A stretch of 64,000 nucleotides of DNA from Flammeovirga pectinis (GTDB lineage: Bacteria; Bacteroidota; Bacteroidia; Cytophagales; Flammeovirgaceae). Positions 37,575 through 47,302 of the stretch are shown piece after piece. The stretch's first letter is position 1; every line of letters begins with the position of its first letter. The translations under genes were made by a program, and so were the position numbers. The notes beneath the pieces were generated by a model that had not been told where the DNA came from, made no database searches, and saw nothing but the letters and a program-made list of their open reading frames with translations. The stretch spans positions 4,659,501 to 4,723,500 of the forward strand of contig NZ_CP034562.1 of assembly GCF_003970675.1 (NCBI RefSeq), read 5' to 3'.

Positions 37575-38378
37575 TTATATTTCTTTTTCTTTCAACTTCA
37601 AATAACTACTGTAAACAAATACTGCATTAGCCAATAGAATGTACCCTATCATAAATACTACTGCTGCAGATCGTGAAGAGAAAAAGAAGAGTTTATAATC
37701 ATCTGTTATATATTCTTGAGCGCCCATTTTTCCGAAGATCAAGAAAGCTAAGAAGACGTGAAATGCTATATAAATCCCTGAAAATATTATCGATTTAATC
37801 AAAGGTAGTTTCTTGAATAAAGAGTTCCCTGTAAAAATCACATTGGCAATACTCCATGGAATCAGGCATATCATTATACCTAATAATTTTTTTACTTGCA
37901 TTTTATCTTCAGAATTAGCTCTCATTGACTTTTCAATCACATCAGTAATAAAATCTAATCCTGTATAGCCAATATTTGGATTGATAATTTGATGAATTTC
38001 CCCCTCTACCATATAGGCAAAAAGGATAAGAAAAGGAACCAAAAATACACCAACTACTACAGTAGATAAATACTCAAATAAGAATTTTTCGAACTGTGAA
38101 ACAGGAAAAGTAAGAAAGCTGATTAGTTTTTTAGTTGATCTAAATGGTAAAAAAGATCTGTTTACAACAGTTGCTGCTAAAATGATATAAGTGAAGATAA
38201 AAAGACCAAATAAATCGCCTTCTGAAATAGCGTTTTCATTTATCGCTCTAATGAAAAATAAACTAATAATTATAAATGAAACAATAGCTGCTAATCCATA
38301 ATATACCAATTGCTTTTGATAAGTGATTTCTAAAGAAGCATACTCTTTAAATCTCTTGAGATCGAATAATTTATTCAT
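37575..38378 (-). CDS. ABC transporter permease (ABC-2 like)
   Basis: A 267-residue membrane protein with about six hydrophobic segments (for example LVYYGLAAIVSFIIISLFFI, LFIFTYIILAATVV, VVGVFLVPFLILFAYMV). There is no sequence motif beyond membrane topology. Position between the ATPase and the YtrA-type regulator marks it as the permease of the same exporter or stress-response transporter. Confidence 0.8.
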   Translation of the reverse strand: MNKLFDLKRFKEYASLEITYQKQLVYYGLAAIVSFIIISLFFIRAINENAISEGDLFGLFIFTYIILAATVVNRSFLPFRSTKKLISFLTFPVSQFEKFLFEYLSTVVVGVFLVPFLILFAYMVEGEIHQIINPNIGYTGLDFITDVIEKSMRANSEDKMQVKKLLGIMICLIPWSIANVIFTGNSLFKKLPLIKSIIFSGIYIAFHVFLAFLIFGKMGAQEYITDDYKLFFFSSRSAAVVFMIGYILLANAVFVYSSYLKLKEKEI

Positions 38379-38380
38379 AA

Positions 38381-39199
38381 TTATATAAATTTTTTATAGT
38401 CATTGATTAAGGCATTGAAGAATAATTCAAGGTCAACTTGCGTATCTTCTTGTTCTTGTTTAGGAGCGATTGTTTTGTAACCTCCCAAGATTGGTTCAGC
38501 ATAAAGCGTATCTGAAACTTTAAGTTGCTGAACTTTCAAGAAGTCATACTTCTGTGTAAGGTCAAAAATTGACTCATTGTAAATCACTCCACCATTATCT
38601 AAAACTATCAAGTGATCTATGATTGTATCAATATCTTTTACCTGATGTGTAGAAATCATGATTAGTTGATCTTCCTCAAAATGCCCTGCCATGATCTTTC
38701 TAAAGATATCTTTTGAAGGAATATCTAAACCATTGGTTGGTTCATCCATCAGAATCAATTCAGCTTTTGTTGCTAATGCAAAGGCTATAATCACCTTTTT
38801 CTTCTGACCATATGAGAGTCCTTTAAGATTTACATTGTCTTCTAAATCAAACTTTTCAAGCAATTCATAAACCAATCGGTGATCAAATCGAGGATAGAAT
38901 TTAGAAGTACTTGTGATAAAAGTTCTGATTGGAATAGGAGGTAATTCAAATTCCTCTGGTACAAAAAAGAGCTTTGATAAAAAAGAGGGATATCTCGAAA
39001 AAGGATTTTCTCCAAGAATATCAATAGTACCTTTCTTCGGTTGAAGTAAGCCACTCATGAGTTTAAAGAAAGTACTTTTTCCTGCTCCATTTTTTCCTAA
39101 TACTCCCACAATTTTACCTGCATCAAGTTCTAAGTGAAGTTGATCAAGAATTGTTGCTTTTTTAGAATAACTAAATTGAAGATTATTAATTGACACCAT
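38381..39199 (-). CDS. ABC transporter ATP-binding protein (YtrB-like)
   Basis: Nucleotide-binding subunit, about 272 residues. Walker A GKNGAGKST, signature LSYGQKKKV, Walker B LILMDEPTNGLD and H-loop STHQ. The frame extends up to a GTG at 39229, but that start would fall inside the operator palindrome, and the ATG at 39199 (MVSINNLQFSYSKK) matches the family start. First gene of the ATPase-permease-GntR-adhesin operon. Confidence 0.92.
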   Translation of the reverse strand: MVSINNLQFSYSKKATILDQLHLELDAGKIVGVLGKNGAGKSTFFKLMSGLLQPKKGTIDILGENPFSRYPSFLSKLFFVPEEFELPPIPIRTFITSTSKFYPRFDHRLVYELLEKFDLEDNVNLKGLSYGQKKKVIIAFALATKAELILMDEPTNGLDIPSKDIFRKIMAGHFEEDQLIMISTHQVKDIDTIIDHLIVLDNGGVIYNESIFDLTQKYDFLKVQQLKVSDTLYAEPILGGYKTIAPKQEQEDTQVDLELFFNALINDYKKFI

Positions 39200-39219
39200 A
39201 ATATTTAATAGTTGTTTCA

Positions 39220-39243
39220 AGTGCACCACCTATATAGTGCACT
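39220..39243 (-). promoter_or_regulatory. Candidate YtrA-type operator
   Basis: Perfect inverted repeat AGTGCAC (39220-39226) - N10 - GTGCACT (39237-39243). It lies about 20 nt before the ABC ATPase ATG, immediately after the -7 box, where a repressor would block transcription start. Subfamily operators are inverted repeats of this kind. Confidence 0.6.
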
Positions 39244-39244
39244 G

Positions 39245-39276
39245 CAAAAGTGGTGTTATTTTTTATTATCTCCAAA
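39245..39276 (-). promoter_or_regulatory. Candidate promoter of the GntR-ABC operon
   Basis: On the minus strand, TTTG (39273-39276), a 20-nt gap, then CACTTTTG (39245-39252), a TAnnTTTG box with one mismatch. Its predicted start falls inside the palindrome at 39220-39243. Confidence 0.5.
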
Positions 39277-39467
39277 TATTTAATTCAAAAATTTTTAACC
39301 TACTCTCTTATGGTTTAACTAAAACTGTCAAAACCTTTTACAATCCACTGTCTAAAAATTTTACACTCAAAACACCCAATAAAAACACAAAACTTTAATT
39401 ATCAACAACTTAACCTATTTAGTCCGCTTTTAGAATACTATTTGGCATACCTCTTATGGAAATTAGT

Positions 39468-40796
39468 ATGAAAAAATTAATATACATATATCTACTTATC
39501 ATCATTCCTTTATCTACAAAGGCTGATAGTTTATGGACCTTAAAAAAATGTGTTCAATATGCTATAGAAAATAACCTTTCTATCTATCAAGAAGCTTTAA
39601 AAGTTAACCAAGCTTCTATTGATGTGAAAAATGTAAAATGGCAATATGCACCAACTATCGGAAGTAGTATTAATGGGACTTTCAATGCAGGTCGTTCTAT
39701 TGACCCTGGAACTAATACTTATATCGATCATCAATTTTTTAATAACACCTCCGATCTCAGTTTAAACTGGACTTTATTTCAAGGCTTCAAGAAAAAGTAC
39801 CAATTGAAATTTGAAGAGTATCAACTTCAAGCATCAAAATTCCAATTGCAGAACGCTAAGGAAAAGTTGGTGTTTGAAGTAGTTCAGGCTTTTTATGATG
39901 TAGAGTACAATTATGAATTATGGGAAATTACGAAAGCACAAATCAAACTATCTCAAACTATTGTTGACAGAGCTGTTTATCAGCAAGACTTAGGTTTGAA
40001 AGCTTCTGCTGATGTTGCTGAAATGAGAGCTCAACTAGAAAAAGAAAGAATGTTGTCTTTACAAGCTCATAATAAAATGATGGAAGCAAAATCAAGATTA
40101 GTCAACATCATGAATTACACTTCCTCTCTTAATTCTTTATCACTAGAGTTTGAGCAGCTTTCTATTCTTTCTAAAAACTTTGGCAATGAAGAACAGCTTT
40201 ACACAACATTCTTCCAACAGTCTGCTTTACTTAAAACGCACTTTTTATCACTTCAAAGTAGGAATGAAAAATTGAAAAGTGAGAAGGCTAGCTACCTTCC
40301 AGAATTCAGTTTATATGCCAATATGAATACGGGGTATTTTCAAACCAATACAGATGAAAGTGGAAATGTTATTCAGTTTAGAGAGCAATGGAAAAACAAT
40401 ATGAATCAAATGGTAGGAGTACGATTATATATTCCAATTTTTCATCAAAATACTCAACGTTTAGCCGTTCAAAGAACTAAAATTCAAGTTGTAGAATCAG
40501 AAGCTCTTTTAAATCAACAGCAGCAGGAGTTAAAAAGAACTATAGGAAATGATTTAAGGGAATGGAAAGCTTTTCAAAAAGAAATAGAACAAGGAGAAAA
40601 GGTAAAAGAAGCGAGTGAATTGGCTTATGATGTTGCAGTACAAAAATATGAAGAAGGATTGATTGATATCGTCACTTTATTAACAGTAAAACAAAAACTG
40701 GGACAAGCCGAAGTTGATCTTCTTTTATCGGAATTGAATTACCTCTTAAAAGAGAAATTATTGATGTTTTATCAGGGGGAGAAGTTTTGGATTTAG
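39468..40796 (+). CDS. TolC-family outer-membrane efflux protein
   Basis: Outer-membrane channel of a tripartite exporter, about 442 residues. Signal peptide MKKLIYIYLLIIIPLSTKA, then LWTLKKCVQYAIENNLSIYQ, the opening of the first long helix. Two repeats of helical coiled coil plus barrel strands follow (for example SDLSLNWTLFQGFKKK and MVGVRLYIPIFHQN). The ATG at 39456 is in frame, but the one at 39468 begins a clean signal peptide. First of a four-gene efflux operon, with HlyD-like, ABC ATPase and permease genes behind it. Confidence 0.93.
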   Translation: MKKLIYIYLLIIIPLSTKADSLWTLKKCVQYAIENNLSIYQEALKVNQASIDVKNVKWQYAPTIGSSINGTFNAGRSIDPGTNTYIDHQFFNNTSDLSLNWTLFQGFKKKYQLKFEEYQLQASKFQLQNAKEKLVFEVVQAFYDVEYNYELWEITKAQIKLSQTIVDRAVYQQDLGLKASADVAEMRAQLEKERMLSLQAHNKMMEAKSRLVNIMNYTSSLNSLSLEFEQLSILSKNFGNEEQLYTTFFQQSALLKTHFLSLQSRNEKLKSEKASYLPEFSLYANMNTGYFQTNTDESGNVIQFREQWKNNMNQMVGVRLYIPIFHQNTQRLAVQRTKIQVVESEALLNQQQQELKRTIGNDLREWKAFQKEIEQGEKVKEASELAYDVAVQKYEEGLIDIVTLLTVKQKLGQAEVDLLLSELNYLLKEKLLMFYQGEKFWI

Positions 40797-40819
40797 CACA
40801 AATAGAGAACAAAAAATAC

Positions 40820-42073
40820 ATGGATACTATAATTAAAAAGAAGAAATCGCCTTTTCATAAATACATTGGATTCATTTCCACTGCTGTATTTGTGATGACA
40901 TTAATTGTATATACTATATGGTCCTATAATGCTCCATCAGAGATTAGCATTTCAAAAAATAAACTTCAAATAGCCACTGTAGAGAAAGGTTTTTTTCATG
41001 ATTATATCAATATAAAAGGAAAGGTTCATCCACATCAGACTATCTATTTAGATGCTGTGGAAAGAGGTAGAGTGAAAGAAATTGTGGCTCAAGAAGGAAG
41101 TTTTATTAATGAAGGAGATGTAATTATCGAATTAGAAAATAATGAACTTTACCAACAGATTTTGAATAGTGAAGTAGCTCTAGCTGAGAAAGAAAACTAT
41201 CTGAGAAATACCAAAATCAACTTTAGAAATGATTTGATACAATCACAGAAAAACGTGATCGAAAGTGAGTATCAATTAAAGCGAACGGAAAGAAATTATA
41301 AACAACAAGAACGTCTTTTAGAAAAAGGGTTGATTGCAGAAGAAGATTATATCAAAGCGAAGGAAGATTATTTATATCAAAAGGAATTGCAAAAGATCAA
41401 TAAGCTAAAGGCTGAAAATGATAAGCTTTTACAGGAAACAACAATGCAGACTTTGGAAAAGGATTTGGTGAAAATGAGAGCAACACTGACCTTGATACAA
41501 AGCAGACTGGATCATTTAAAAGTAAAGGCTCCTTCTTCTGCTTATTTGGGAAATATTGAAGCTGAAATTGGGCAATCCATACAACAAGGACAGCATTTAG
41601 GAATTCTTTATGATTTATCTGAAGTGAAAATTATCGCTGAGATTGATGAGCGTTATATCACAAAAGTGAAGAAAGGATTGAAGGCTTCTTATAAGTATCA
41701 GAATCATATTTACTCTTTAATTGTTGAGAGAATATACCCCGAAGTCAAAGAAGGACTTTTTAAAGTGGAGTTGAAATTTGAAGCAGAAAAGCCTGAAGAT
41801 CTTCATTCTGGCCAAACCACTCAGGCTCGTTTAAACCTAGGAAACCCTAAAAATGCATTGATGTTGAATAAGGGAAATTTCTATGGAGAAACAGCAGGAC
41901 AATGGGTTTATGTTTTGGCTGAGGATGGAAAAACTGCACAAAAAAGAAAGATCCGTATTGGTGATCAAAACATACATAAATATGAAATACTTGAAGGTCT
42001 AAAACCTGGAGAAAAAGTAGTTATTTCTCAATATAACTTATTAGGTGACTACGATCAGATAGTATTCGAATAA
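40820..42073 (+). CDS. HlyD-family periplasmic adaptor
   Basis: Membrane-fusion protein joining the ABC permease to TolC, about 417 residues. One N-terminal membrane anchor (around IGFISTAVFVMTLIVYTIW), lipoyl-like beta domain halves (EIVAQEGSFINEGDVIIELE and IEAEIGQSIQQGQHLG), a long coiled-coil hairpin between them (about residues 120-235 rich in E, K, L) and a beta-barrel domain. An in-frame TTG at 40787 would overlap tolC by 10 nt; the ATG at 40820 gives the usual short basic N-terminus and is chosen. Confidence 0.9.
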   Translation: MDTIIKKKKSPFHKYIGFISTAVFVMTLIVYTIWSYNAPSEISISKNKLQIATVEKGFFHDYINIKGKVHPHQTIYLDAVERGRVKEIVAQEGSFINEGDVIIELENNELYQQILNSEVALAEKENYLRNTKINFRNDLIQSQKNVIESEYQLKRTERNYKQQERLLEKGLIAEEDYIKAKEDYLYQKELQKINKLKAENDKLLQETTMQTLEKDLVKMRATLTLIQSRLDHLKVKAPSSAYLGNIEAEIGQSIQQGQHLGILYDLSEVKIIAEIDERYITKVKKGLKASYKYQNHIYSLIVERIYPEVKEGLFKVELKFEAEKPEDLHSGQTTQARLNLGNPKNALMLNKGNFYGETAGQWVYVLAEDGKTAQKRKIRIGDQNIHKYEILEGLKPGEKVVISQYNLLGDYDQIVFE

Positions 42074-42107
42074 AAAATAATTACATTAAAATCATAAATC
42101 TTATGCC

Positions 42108-42797
42108 ATGATTATACTAAAGCAAATCAATAAATTCTTCGAAACAGAAGAGGTGCAAACACAAGCCCTAAAAAACATCAACTTGGAGGTACAAGAAGGA
42201 GAATTTATCGCCATTATGGGCCCTTCTGGTTGCGGAAAATCAACTCTTTTAAATGTGATTGGATTACTGGAAAGCCCTTCATCAGGAAACTATTTATTAG
42301 ATGGTGATGAAGTTGCTAATTTCAAAGAATCACAAAGAACCAACTTAAGAAAAGGAAATATTGGATTCGTATTCCAAAACTTCCATTTGATTAATCAATT
42401 AACCGTTTCTGAAAACATCGCTCTGCCTTTGGCTTATCTTGATCTCAATAAAAGTGATCGTAAAAAGAAAGTAGAAGAAGTGTTAGACCGTTTAAAGATC
42501 AGTCATCGAAGAGATCATTACCCACAACAACTTTCAGGAGGGCAACAGCAACGTGTAGGTATATGTAGAGCCGTTGTATCTAATCCAAAATTAATATTAG
42601 CCGATGAGCCTACAGGTAATTTAGATTCTAAAAATGGTAAGGAAGTAATGGAATTGCTTACAGAACTAAATAAGCAAGGAGCAACCATTATAATGGTAAC
42701 ACACTCCCAAAGAGATGCCAATTATGCACATAGAGTCATTTCTTTATTGGATGGAGAAATTGTCACTGAAGTAGAAAACGAAATCGAACTATTCTAA
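42108..42797 (+). CDS. ABC transporter ATP-binding protein (MacB/LolD type)
   Basis: A 229-residue nucleotide-binding subunit. Walker A GPSGCGKST, Q-loop FVFQNFHLI, signature LSGGQQQRVGICRA, Walker B LILADEPTGNLD, H-loop VTHS. This subfamily drives mechanotransmission exporters of the MacB type. It is third in the efflux operon and pairs with the FtsX-like permease 17 nt downstream. Confidence 0.95.
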   Translation: MIILKQINKFFETEEVQTQALKNINLEVQEGEFIAIMGPSGCGKSTLLNVIGLLESPSSGNYLLDGDEVANFKESQRTNLRKGNIGFVFQNFHLINQLTVSENIALPLAYLDLNKSDRKKKVEEVLDRLKISHRRDHYPQQLSGGQQQRVGICRAVVSNPKLILADEPTGNLDSKNGKEVMELLTELNKQGATIIMVTHSQRDANYAHRVISLLDGEIVTEVENEIELF

Positions 42798-42814
42798 CGA
42801 AGACCTAAATTGTC

Positions 42815-45181
42815 ATGTATAAGATTTATTTTAATTTAGCGATTCGGAATTTATGGAAGAACTATCAAAACACGCTTATCAATCTTCTAGGGTTGACTTT
42901 AGGGTTAGGTAGTGCTTTATTTATTTTCCTGTTTTATCATCTAGAAACAAACTTTGATAATTACTATAATGAAGACATTTATAGAGTAAACTATAAACTC
43001 AATTGGAATGGTAAGATTTATAATCATGCACACGCCAATTATCCTCATGGAGCAAATTTTAAAGAAGATATTGATAATATTGAGGATTACGCTATCATCG
43101 ATAACCCATTTGAATCCAATTCTTTTTATCTCAATAATGAGAATTACAAAGGGATAAAAATGTCGGTTACGAATAATCACTACCTTCATTTTTTTAATAT
43201 TCCATTACTTAAAGGAAACAAAGAAACAGCTTTAAAAAACAAAGAAGATATTCTTATTTCTTCTTCGTTCGCTCAGCGTTTTTATCCTAATGAAGATCCT
43301 ATTGGTAAAGAGGTAGAAATCTATGGAGATCAATTTTTGATCAAAGGTATTTTTCAAGATCAGCCTACCAATAGTCATCTACAATATGATGTTTTGACTT
43401 CCATTGAATTTATGAAAGCCAACGACTACTTTTTAGGATGGGGTGGTGGTAGTGTTTTCAACTTATATTTAAAATTTAAACATGAAAATGAGATTCCTAA
43501 TTCTTTAGCCAAAATCAATAAAATACTAAAAGATAAATATGAAGAGGACAATTATTCAGTAGTCGCTTCAATACAACCTATAACTGATATTCATTTAAAG
43601 TCATCTCATTTAGAATATGATGTTGATACCTCAAGATCGTATGAAAATTATTGGGTGATCATTTCCATTGGTATCATCATTTTAGCCTTATCCTTACTTA
43701 ATTTTACAGTTTTATATACAGCTCAAAAAGATGAAGAGGTACAAACATTATCTCTTATGAAAATCTACGGAGCCCACCAACGAGATATCTTGTTTTCTAC
43801 TAGTGTCGAAGTTAGCCTAATGATTGCTTTTGCAGTCTTTGTTTCTTTCCTAGGGCTAATCCTTATTTTACCTTTCTTAAATCAACAACTCAATACCCAA
43901 GTACAACTATCAAATTATCCTTTACTGATTCTTTTATTCTATTTTGGAGTAGGTGGGCTTCTTACTTTTTTACTGAGTTATACTTCTTTAAGAGGAGTCA
44001 AAAAGTCATCTTTAGTCAGTAGTTTAAATGGAAACACTCAACTTTTCAATTCTAAAGGAAGAGGAGAGAAAGCCATTCTTATTTTACAATTCGCAATGGT
44101 ATTTATTCTGTCATTTATTGGTCTTACTATTTACAATCAACATCAATATTTATTGAAAAAAGACCTTGGTTTTCAACATGAAAATGTACTTGCTTTAAAC
44201 TTAAAAGCACTAAGAGATTTACCACAAAAAGAGTTGGATACTTTTAAGCAAGAAGTAAAGAAAATTGCGGGTGTAGAAACGGTATCTTTTTCTTCTCAAA
44301 TGATTGGATTAGGATTGACTCAGAATGGTTATAAAATTGGTGACTCTGAAAAATTTCCGAATTGCTCTGCCTTATTTGTGGATACAGATTTCTTAGATTG
44401 TTTTGGTTTAAAAATAAAGGATGGAGAAACATTCACCTCTAATCCCAATATAAATAAACATCAGTATCTCGTAAATGATGCTTTTACAAAGTTAGATGGA
44501 TGGGAAGGACTAGGAACAAAAGTGCAGAGAAATGAGGATGATTTTAAAGTCGTTGGTATCGTTTCTGATTTTTCTTTTAATGATCTTACAAAAGAAGAAA
44601 TGCCTTTAATTATCTCTACTTATCCCTACAAAGATTGGGGTGGTTTCAGATATATCAATATTAAATATTCTTCTGCAAACCCTATTTCTTTTGCTCATAA
44701 AATAGAGGATTTATGGAAAAAGGATCATCCAGATATCAGAACACAAGTTTTCTTCTATGATAATGCTTTAATGAACAACTACAATTGGCTTCAAGGACAA
44801 CAGCAAGTCGGTTTATTCTTTGGTATTATCACCTTATTGATTGCGATTGCAGGACTATGGGGAATCACTCGTTTTTCAGTTTTAAAACGTACCAAAGAAG
44901 TAAGTCTCCGAAGAGTAAATGGAGCAACAAGAGGACAAGTTATACTTCTTTTCAACAAAAGCTATTTACAATGGATTTTACTTTCTTTCCTAATAGCTAT
45001 TCCGATTGCCAACTACTTTGGTAATGATTGGTTATCTAGCTTCCCTAATAGAATTAGCATTGATTATATCGCTTGGTTTATTTTGGGTGGATTTATCGCT
45101 TTACTATCCATTGTTACCATTACTAAAATTTGTTGGAAAGTAGTCAATACTAACCCTTCTGAAGTACTGCGTGATTTATAA
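42815..45181 (+). CDS. ABC transporter permease, MacB/FtsX-like (double)
   Basis: A 788-residue permease made of two MacB-periplasmic-core plus FtsX halves in tandem, common in Bacteroidota. Membrane segments fall near residues 20-42, 280-300, 335-360, 370-390, 425-445, 665-690, 720-740 and 750-775. The cytoplasmic loop EEVQTLSLMKIYGAHQRDIL and its second copy KEVSLRRVNGATRGQVI are the FtsX coupling helices. It ends with NPSEVLRDL, the usual family tail. Last gene of the efflux operon. Substrate unknown (drugs, peptides or lipids). Confidence 0.93.
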   Translation: MYKIYFNLAIRNLWKNYQNTLINLLGLTLGLGSALFIFLFYHLETNFDNYYNEDIYRVNYKLNWNGKIYNHAHANYPHGANFKEDIDNIEDYAIIDNPFESNSFYLNNENYKGIKMSVTNNHYLHFFNIPLLKGNKETALKNKEDILISSSFAQRFYPNEDPIGKEVEIYGDQFLIKGIFQDQPTNSHLQYDVLTSIEFMKANDYFLGWGGGSVFNLYLKFKHENEIPNSLAKINKILKDKYEEDNYSVVASIQPITDIHLKSSHLEYDVDTSRSYENYWVIISIGIIILALSLLNFTVLYTAQKDEEVQTLSLMKIYGAHQRDILFSTSVEVSLMIAFAVFVSFLGLILILPFLNQQLNTQVQLSNYPLLILLFYFGVGGLLTFLLSYTSLRGVKKSSLVSSLNGNTQLFNSKGRGEKAILILQFAMVFILSFIGLTIYNQHQYLLKKDLGFQHENVLALNLKALRDLPQKELDTFKQEVKKIAGVETVSFSSQMIGLGLTQNGYKIGDSEKFPNCSALFVDTDFLDCFGLKIKDGETFTSNPNINKHQYLVNDAFTKLDGWEGLGTKVQRNEDDFKVVGIVSDFSFNDLTKEEMPLIISTYPYKDWGGFRYINIKYSSANPISFAHKIEDLWKKDHPDIRTQVFFYDNALMNNYNWLQGQQQVGLFFGIITLLIAIAGLWGITRFSVLKRTKEVSLRRVNGATRGQVILLFNKSYLQWILLSFLIAIPIANYFGNDWLSSFPNRISIDYIAWFILGGFIALLSIVTITKICWKVVNTNPSEVLRDL

Positions 45182-45250
45182 AAAATAGTTTTTATTATTC
45201 TATATTTATTTCAACTAAAATTCGAAACATTAAACCTATTTTTTAAAACC

Positions 45251-46017
45251 ATGTTCAATAAATTCTTAGCTAAAATTGGCATTGGAGGTGCTAGTGTCAA
45301 AACAAAAGTGCTTACAGAACATTTAATGCCAAGTAAACCTTTTAAATTAGATATTACTGTTCAAGGAGGAAAAATAGAACAGGCAATTTCTGGTATTGAA
45401 ATCGACTTAAATACTATTTCGGAAAGAGTACATCTTCACGAAAAAGAAAGGAGACAAGTTTTTGAAGAACATACAATAGTATCTTGGTATTTAAAATATG
45501 ATTTCATTCTCCAGCCTGAAGAAGTAAAAACAATACCATTTGAAGGTGTTTTGGATAAAGAAACTCCTATCACTAAACTACTGACACAAGTAGAAAATAA
45601 AAGCAAAATAGAATTTAAAACTTACATCAATTTAGACTCGTCTTTTGATACTAAAAGAAAAACAAAATTTGATGTACTTCTACATCATTTATTTCTGCTT
45701 TTATTGAAAGTATGAGCAGATGTGGTTTTATACTTGAAAAAACAGCTATTGAAATTGGCTACCTTGAAGGTAAAGGGTTTAAATCAGAAAGTGGCGTTTA
45801 TCAAAAATACATCTTCAAACCTAACCCTTTAAATAGTGAAGCATTCACTATCAATTTTGTTGAAGTTGCCTTTATTCCATCGGAAAGTCATCATCAATTA
45901 TTTATTATAGCTGATAAGTTTTTAAAAGATGGTTTATATAAAAGCTTCTGTATTAAAAACACAGAACTTGATAATACTCTTATTTCTAATAAAATAAAAG
46001 GTATTCTTGAAATCTAA
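45251..46017 (+). pseudogene. Spo0M-like (arrestin-fold) gene, split by a frameshift
   Basis: Residues 1-140 (45251 onward, FLAKIGIGGASVKTKVL... TVQGGKIEQAISGI) match the N-terminal arrestin-like half of sporulation-control protein Spo0M, then the frame ends at 45715 in an unrelated LLHHLFLLLLKV tail. The other half continues in the -1 frame, read back to 45673 as CTSTSFISAFIES and then MSRCGFILEKTAIEIGYLEG to 46017. The stop TGA at 45670 in the second frame means the shift lies at about 45672-45690, after the poly-A stretches. It could be a recent pseudogene, two interacting half-proteins, or a sequencing slip. Confidence 0.65.
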
Positions 46018-46048
46018 TATTGATTTATTTTATATAAATCAGGTTATA

Positions 46049-46082
46049 AAAAATGCCCTAACCAAATATGGTTAGAGCATTT
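46049..46082. terminator. Terminator between the Spo0M-like gene and recA
   Basis: AAATGC-CCTAACCA (46051-46064) pairs with TGGTTAG-AGCATTT (46069-46082) with one mismatch. It lies between convergent genes. Confidence 0.7.
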
Positions 46083-46145
46083 AATTACTTACATTTTTTT
46101 ACTTAGAAAATCTATCTCTATTCAATAAAAATGCTCGTTTTATTT

Positions 46146-47201
46146 TTACTCAGCAGCTTCTGGAGCTACTTCTGGAGCTTCTTCTTCAACTGCCCCACCA
46201 AAAACTTGAGTTCTAATTTTATCTTCTAACTCATCCATTAGTTCAGGGTTATTTTTAATTAACTCTTTTACAGTTTCTCTACCTTGGCCTAATTTAGAAC
46301 CACTATACGAGAACCATGAACCTGCTTTATTTACAATTTCGAATTCTACAGCCATATCTAATACTTCCCCTGCACGAGAAATACCTTCGCCATAGATAAT
46401 ATCGAATTCTGTTTGTTTAAATGGAGGAGCTACTTTATTCTTCTGAATTTTAACTCTTGTACGGTTACCTGTAATATTATCTGCTGATTCTTTGATCGCA
46501 CCAATACGACGGATATCTAAACGTACAGAAGCATAATATTTTAAAGCATTACCACCAGTTGTTGTTTCTGGGTTACCGAACATTACACCAATTTTTTCAC
46601 GTAACTGGTTAATGAAGATCATAGAACAATTTGTTTTACTTATTGCTCCTGTAATTTTACGTAATGCTTGTGACATTAAACGAGCATGAAGACCCATTTT
46701 ACTATCACCCATATCACCTTCTAATTCTGCTTTTGGTACTAAGGCAGCCACAGAATCAATTACCAATATATCAATAGCACCAGAACGTACTAGTTGTTCC
46801 GCAATTTCTAATGCTTGCTCACCATGATCTGGCTGAGCAACCAAAAGGCGTTCCATATCTATGCCTAATTTTTCAGCATATATTTTATCAAATGCATGTT
46901 CTGCATCAACAAAAGCAGCCATACCACCTTGCTTTTGTGCTTCGGCAATCATGTGCAACGTTAATGTTGTTTTACCAGAAGATTCAGGTCCGTAAACTTC
47001 AATAATACGACCTTTAGGAATACCTCCAACACCTAACGCTAAATCTAAACCTAATGAACCAGTTGAGATTACTGGTACATCAACAACACTATCATCTGTC
47101 ATTTTCATAACAGACCCTTTACCAAATTGTTTATCCAACTTAGCAATAGTTGTTTCTAATGCTTTTAATTTTTCTGTGCCTTGACCTTTATCCGCAGCCA
47201 T
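46146..47201 (-). CDS. recA: Recombinase RecA
   Basis: DNA strand-exchange ATPase and SOS co-protease, 351 residues. Walker [10 protein letters not shown], Walker [15 protein letters not shown], loop L2 block [17 protein letters not shown], and [14 protein letters not shown]. The C-terminus ends in an acidic tail ([13 protein letters not shown]) typical of RecA. The promoter region carries a palindrome (47287-47314) and a perfect -7 box, described separately. It is transcribed alone. Confidence 0.98.
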   Translation of the reverse strand: MAADKGQGTEKLKALETTIAKLDKQFGKGSVMKMTDDSVVDVPVISTGSLGLDLALGVGGIPKGRIIEVYGPESSGKTTLTLHMIAEAQKQGGMAAFVDAEHAFDKIYAEKLGIDMERLLVAQPDHGEQALEIAEQLVRSGAIDILVIDSVAALVPKAELEGDMGDSKMGLHARLMSQALRKITGAISKTNCSMIFINQLREKIGVMFGNPETTTGGNALKYYASVRLDIRRIGAIKESADNITGNRTRVKIQKNKVAPPFKQTEFDIIYGEGISRAGEVLDMAVEFEIVNKAGSWFSYSGSKLGQGRETVKELIKNNPELMDELEDKIRTQVFGGAVEEEAPEVAPEAAE

Positions 47202-47272
47202 GATAATATATATTTAATGGTGTAAGTTATATTTTTTGTAAAAATCAAGTCGTTTCCTCATTGATTATATTA

Positions 47273-47302
47273 CAAACTTAGGGGAGAAGAACGTAATACA
47301 AG
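47273..47302 (-). promoter_or_regulatory. Candidate recA promoter
   Basis: On the minus strand, CTTG (47299-47302), an 18-nt gap, then TAAGTTTG (47273-47280), a perfect TAnnTTTG box. This leaves a leader of about 65-70 nt. Confidence 0.5.

Noticed and set aside
39435-39460. Sigma-54-like promoter before tolC (TTTGGCATACCTCTTAT)
   Set aside because: The -24 part fits, but the -12 GC is replaced by AT, and transcription would begin at the start codon itself. TACTATTTG in the same place is as likely a -7-type box with a 3-nt insert.
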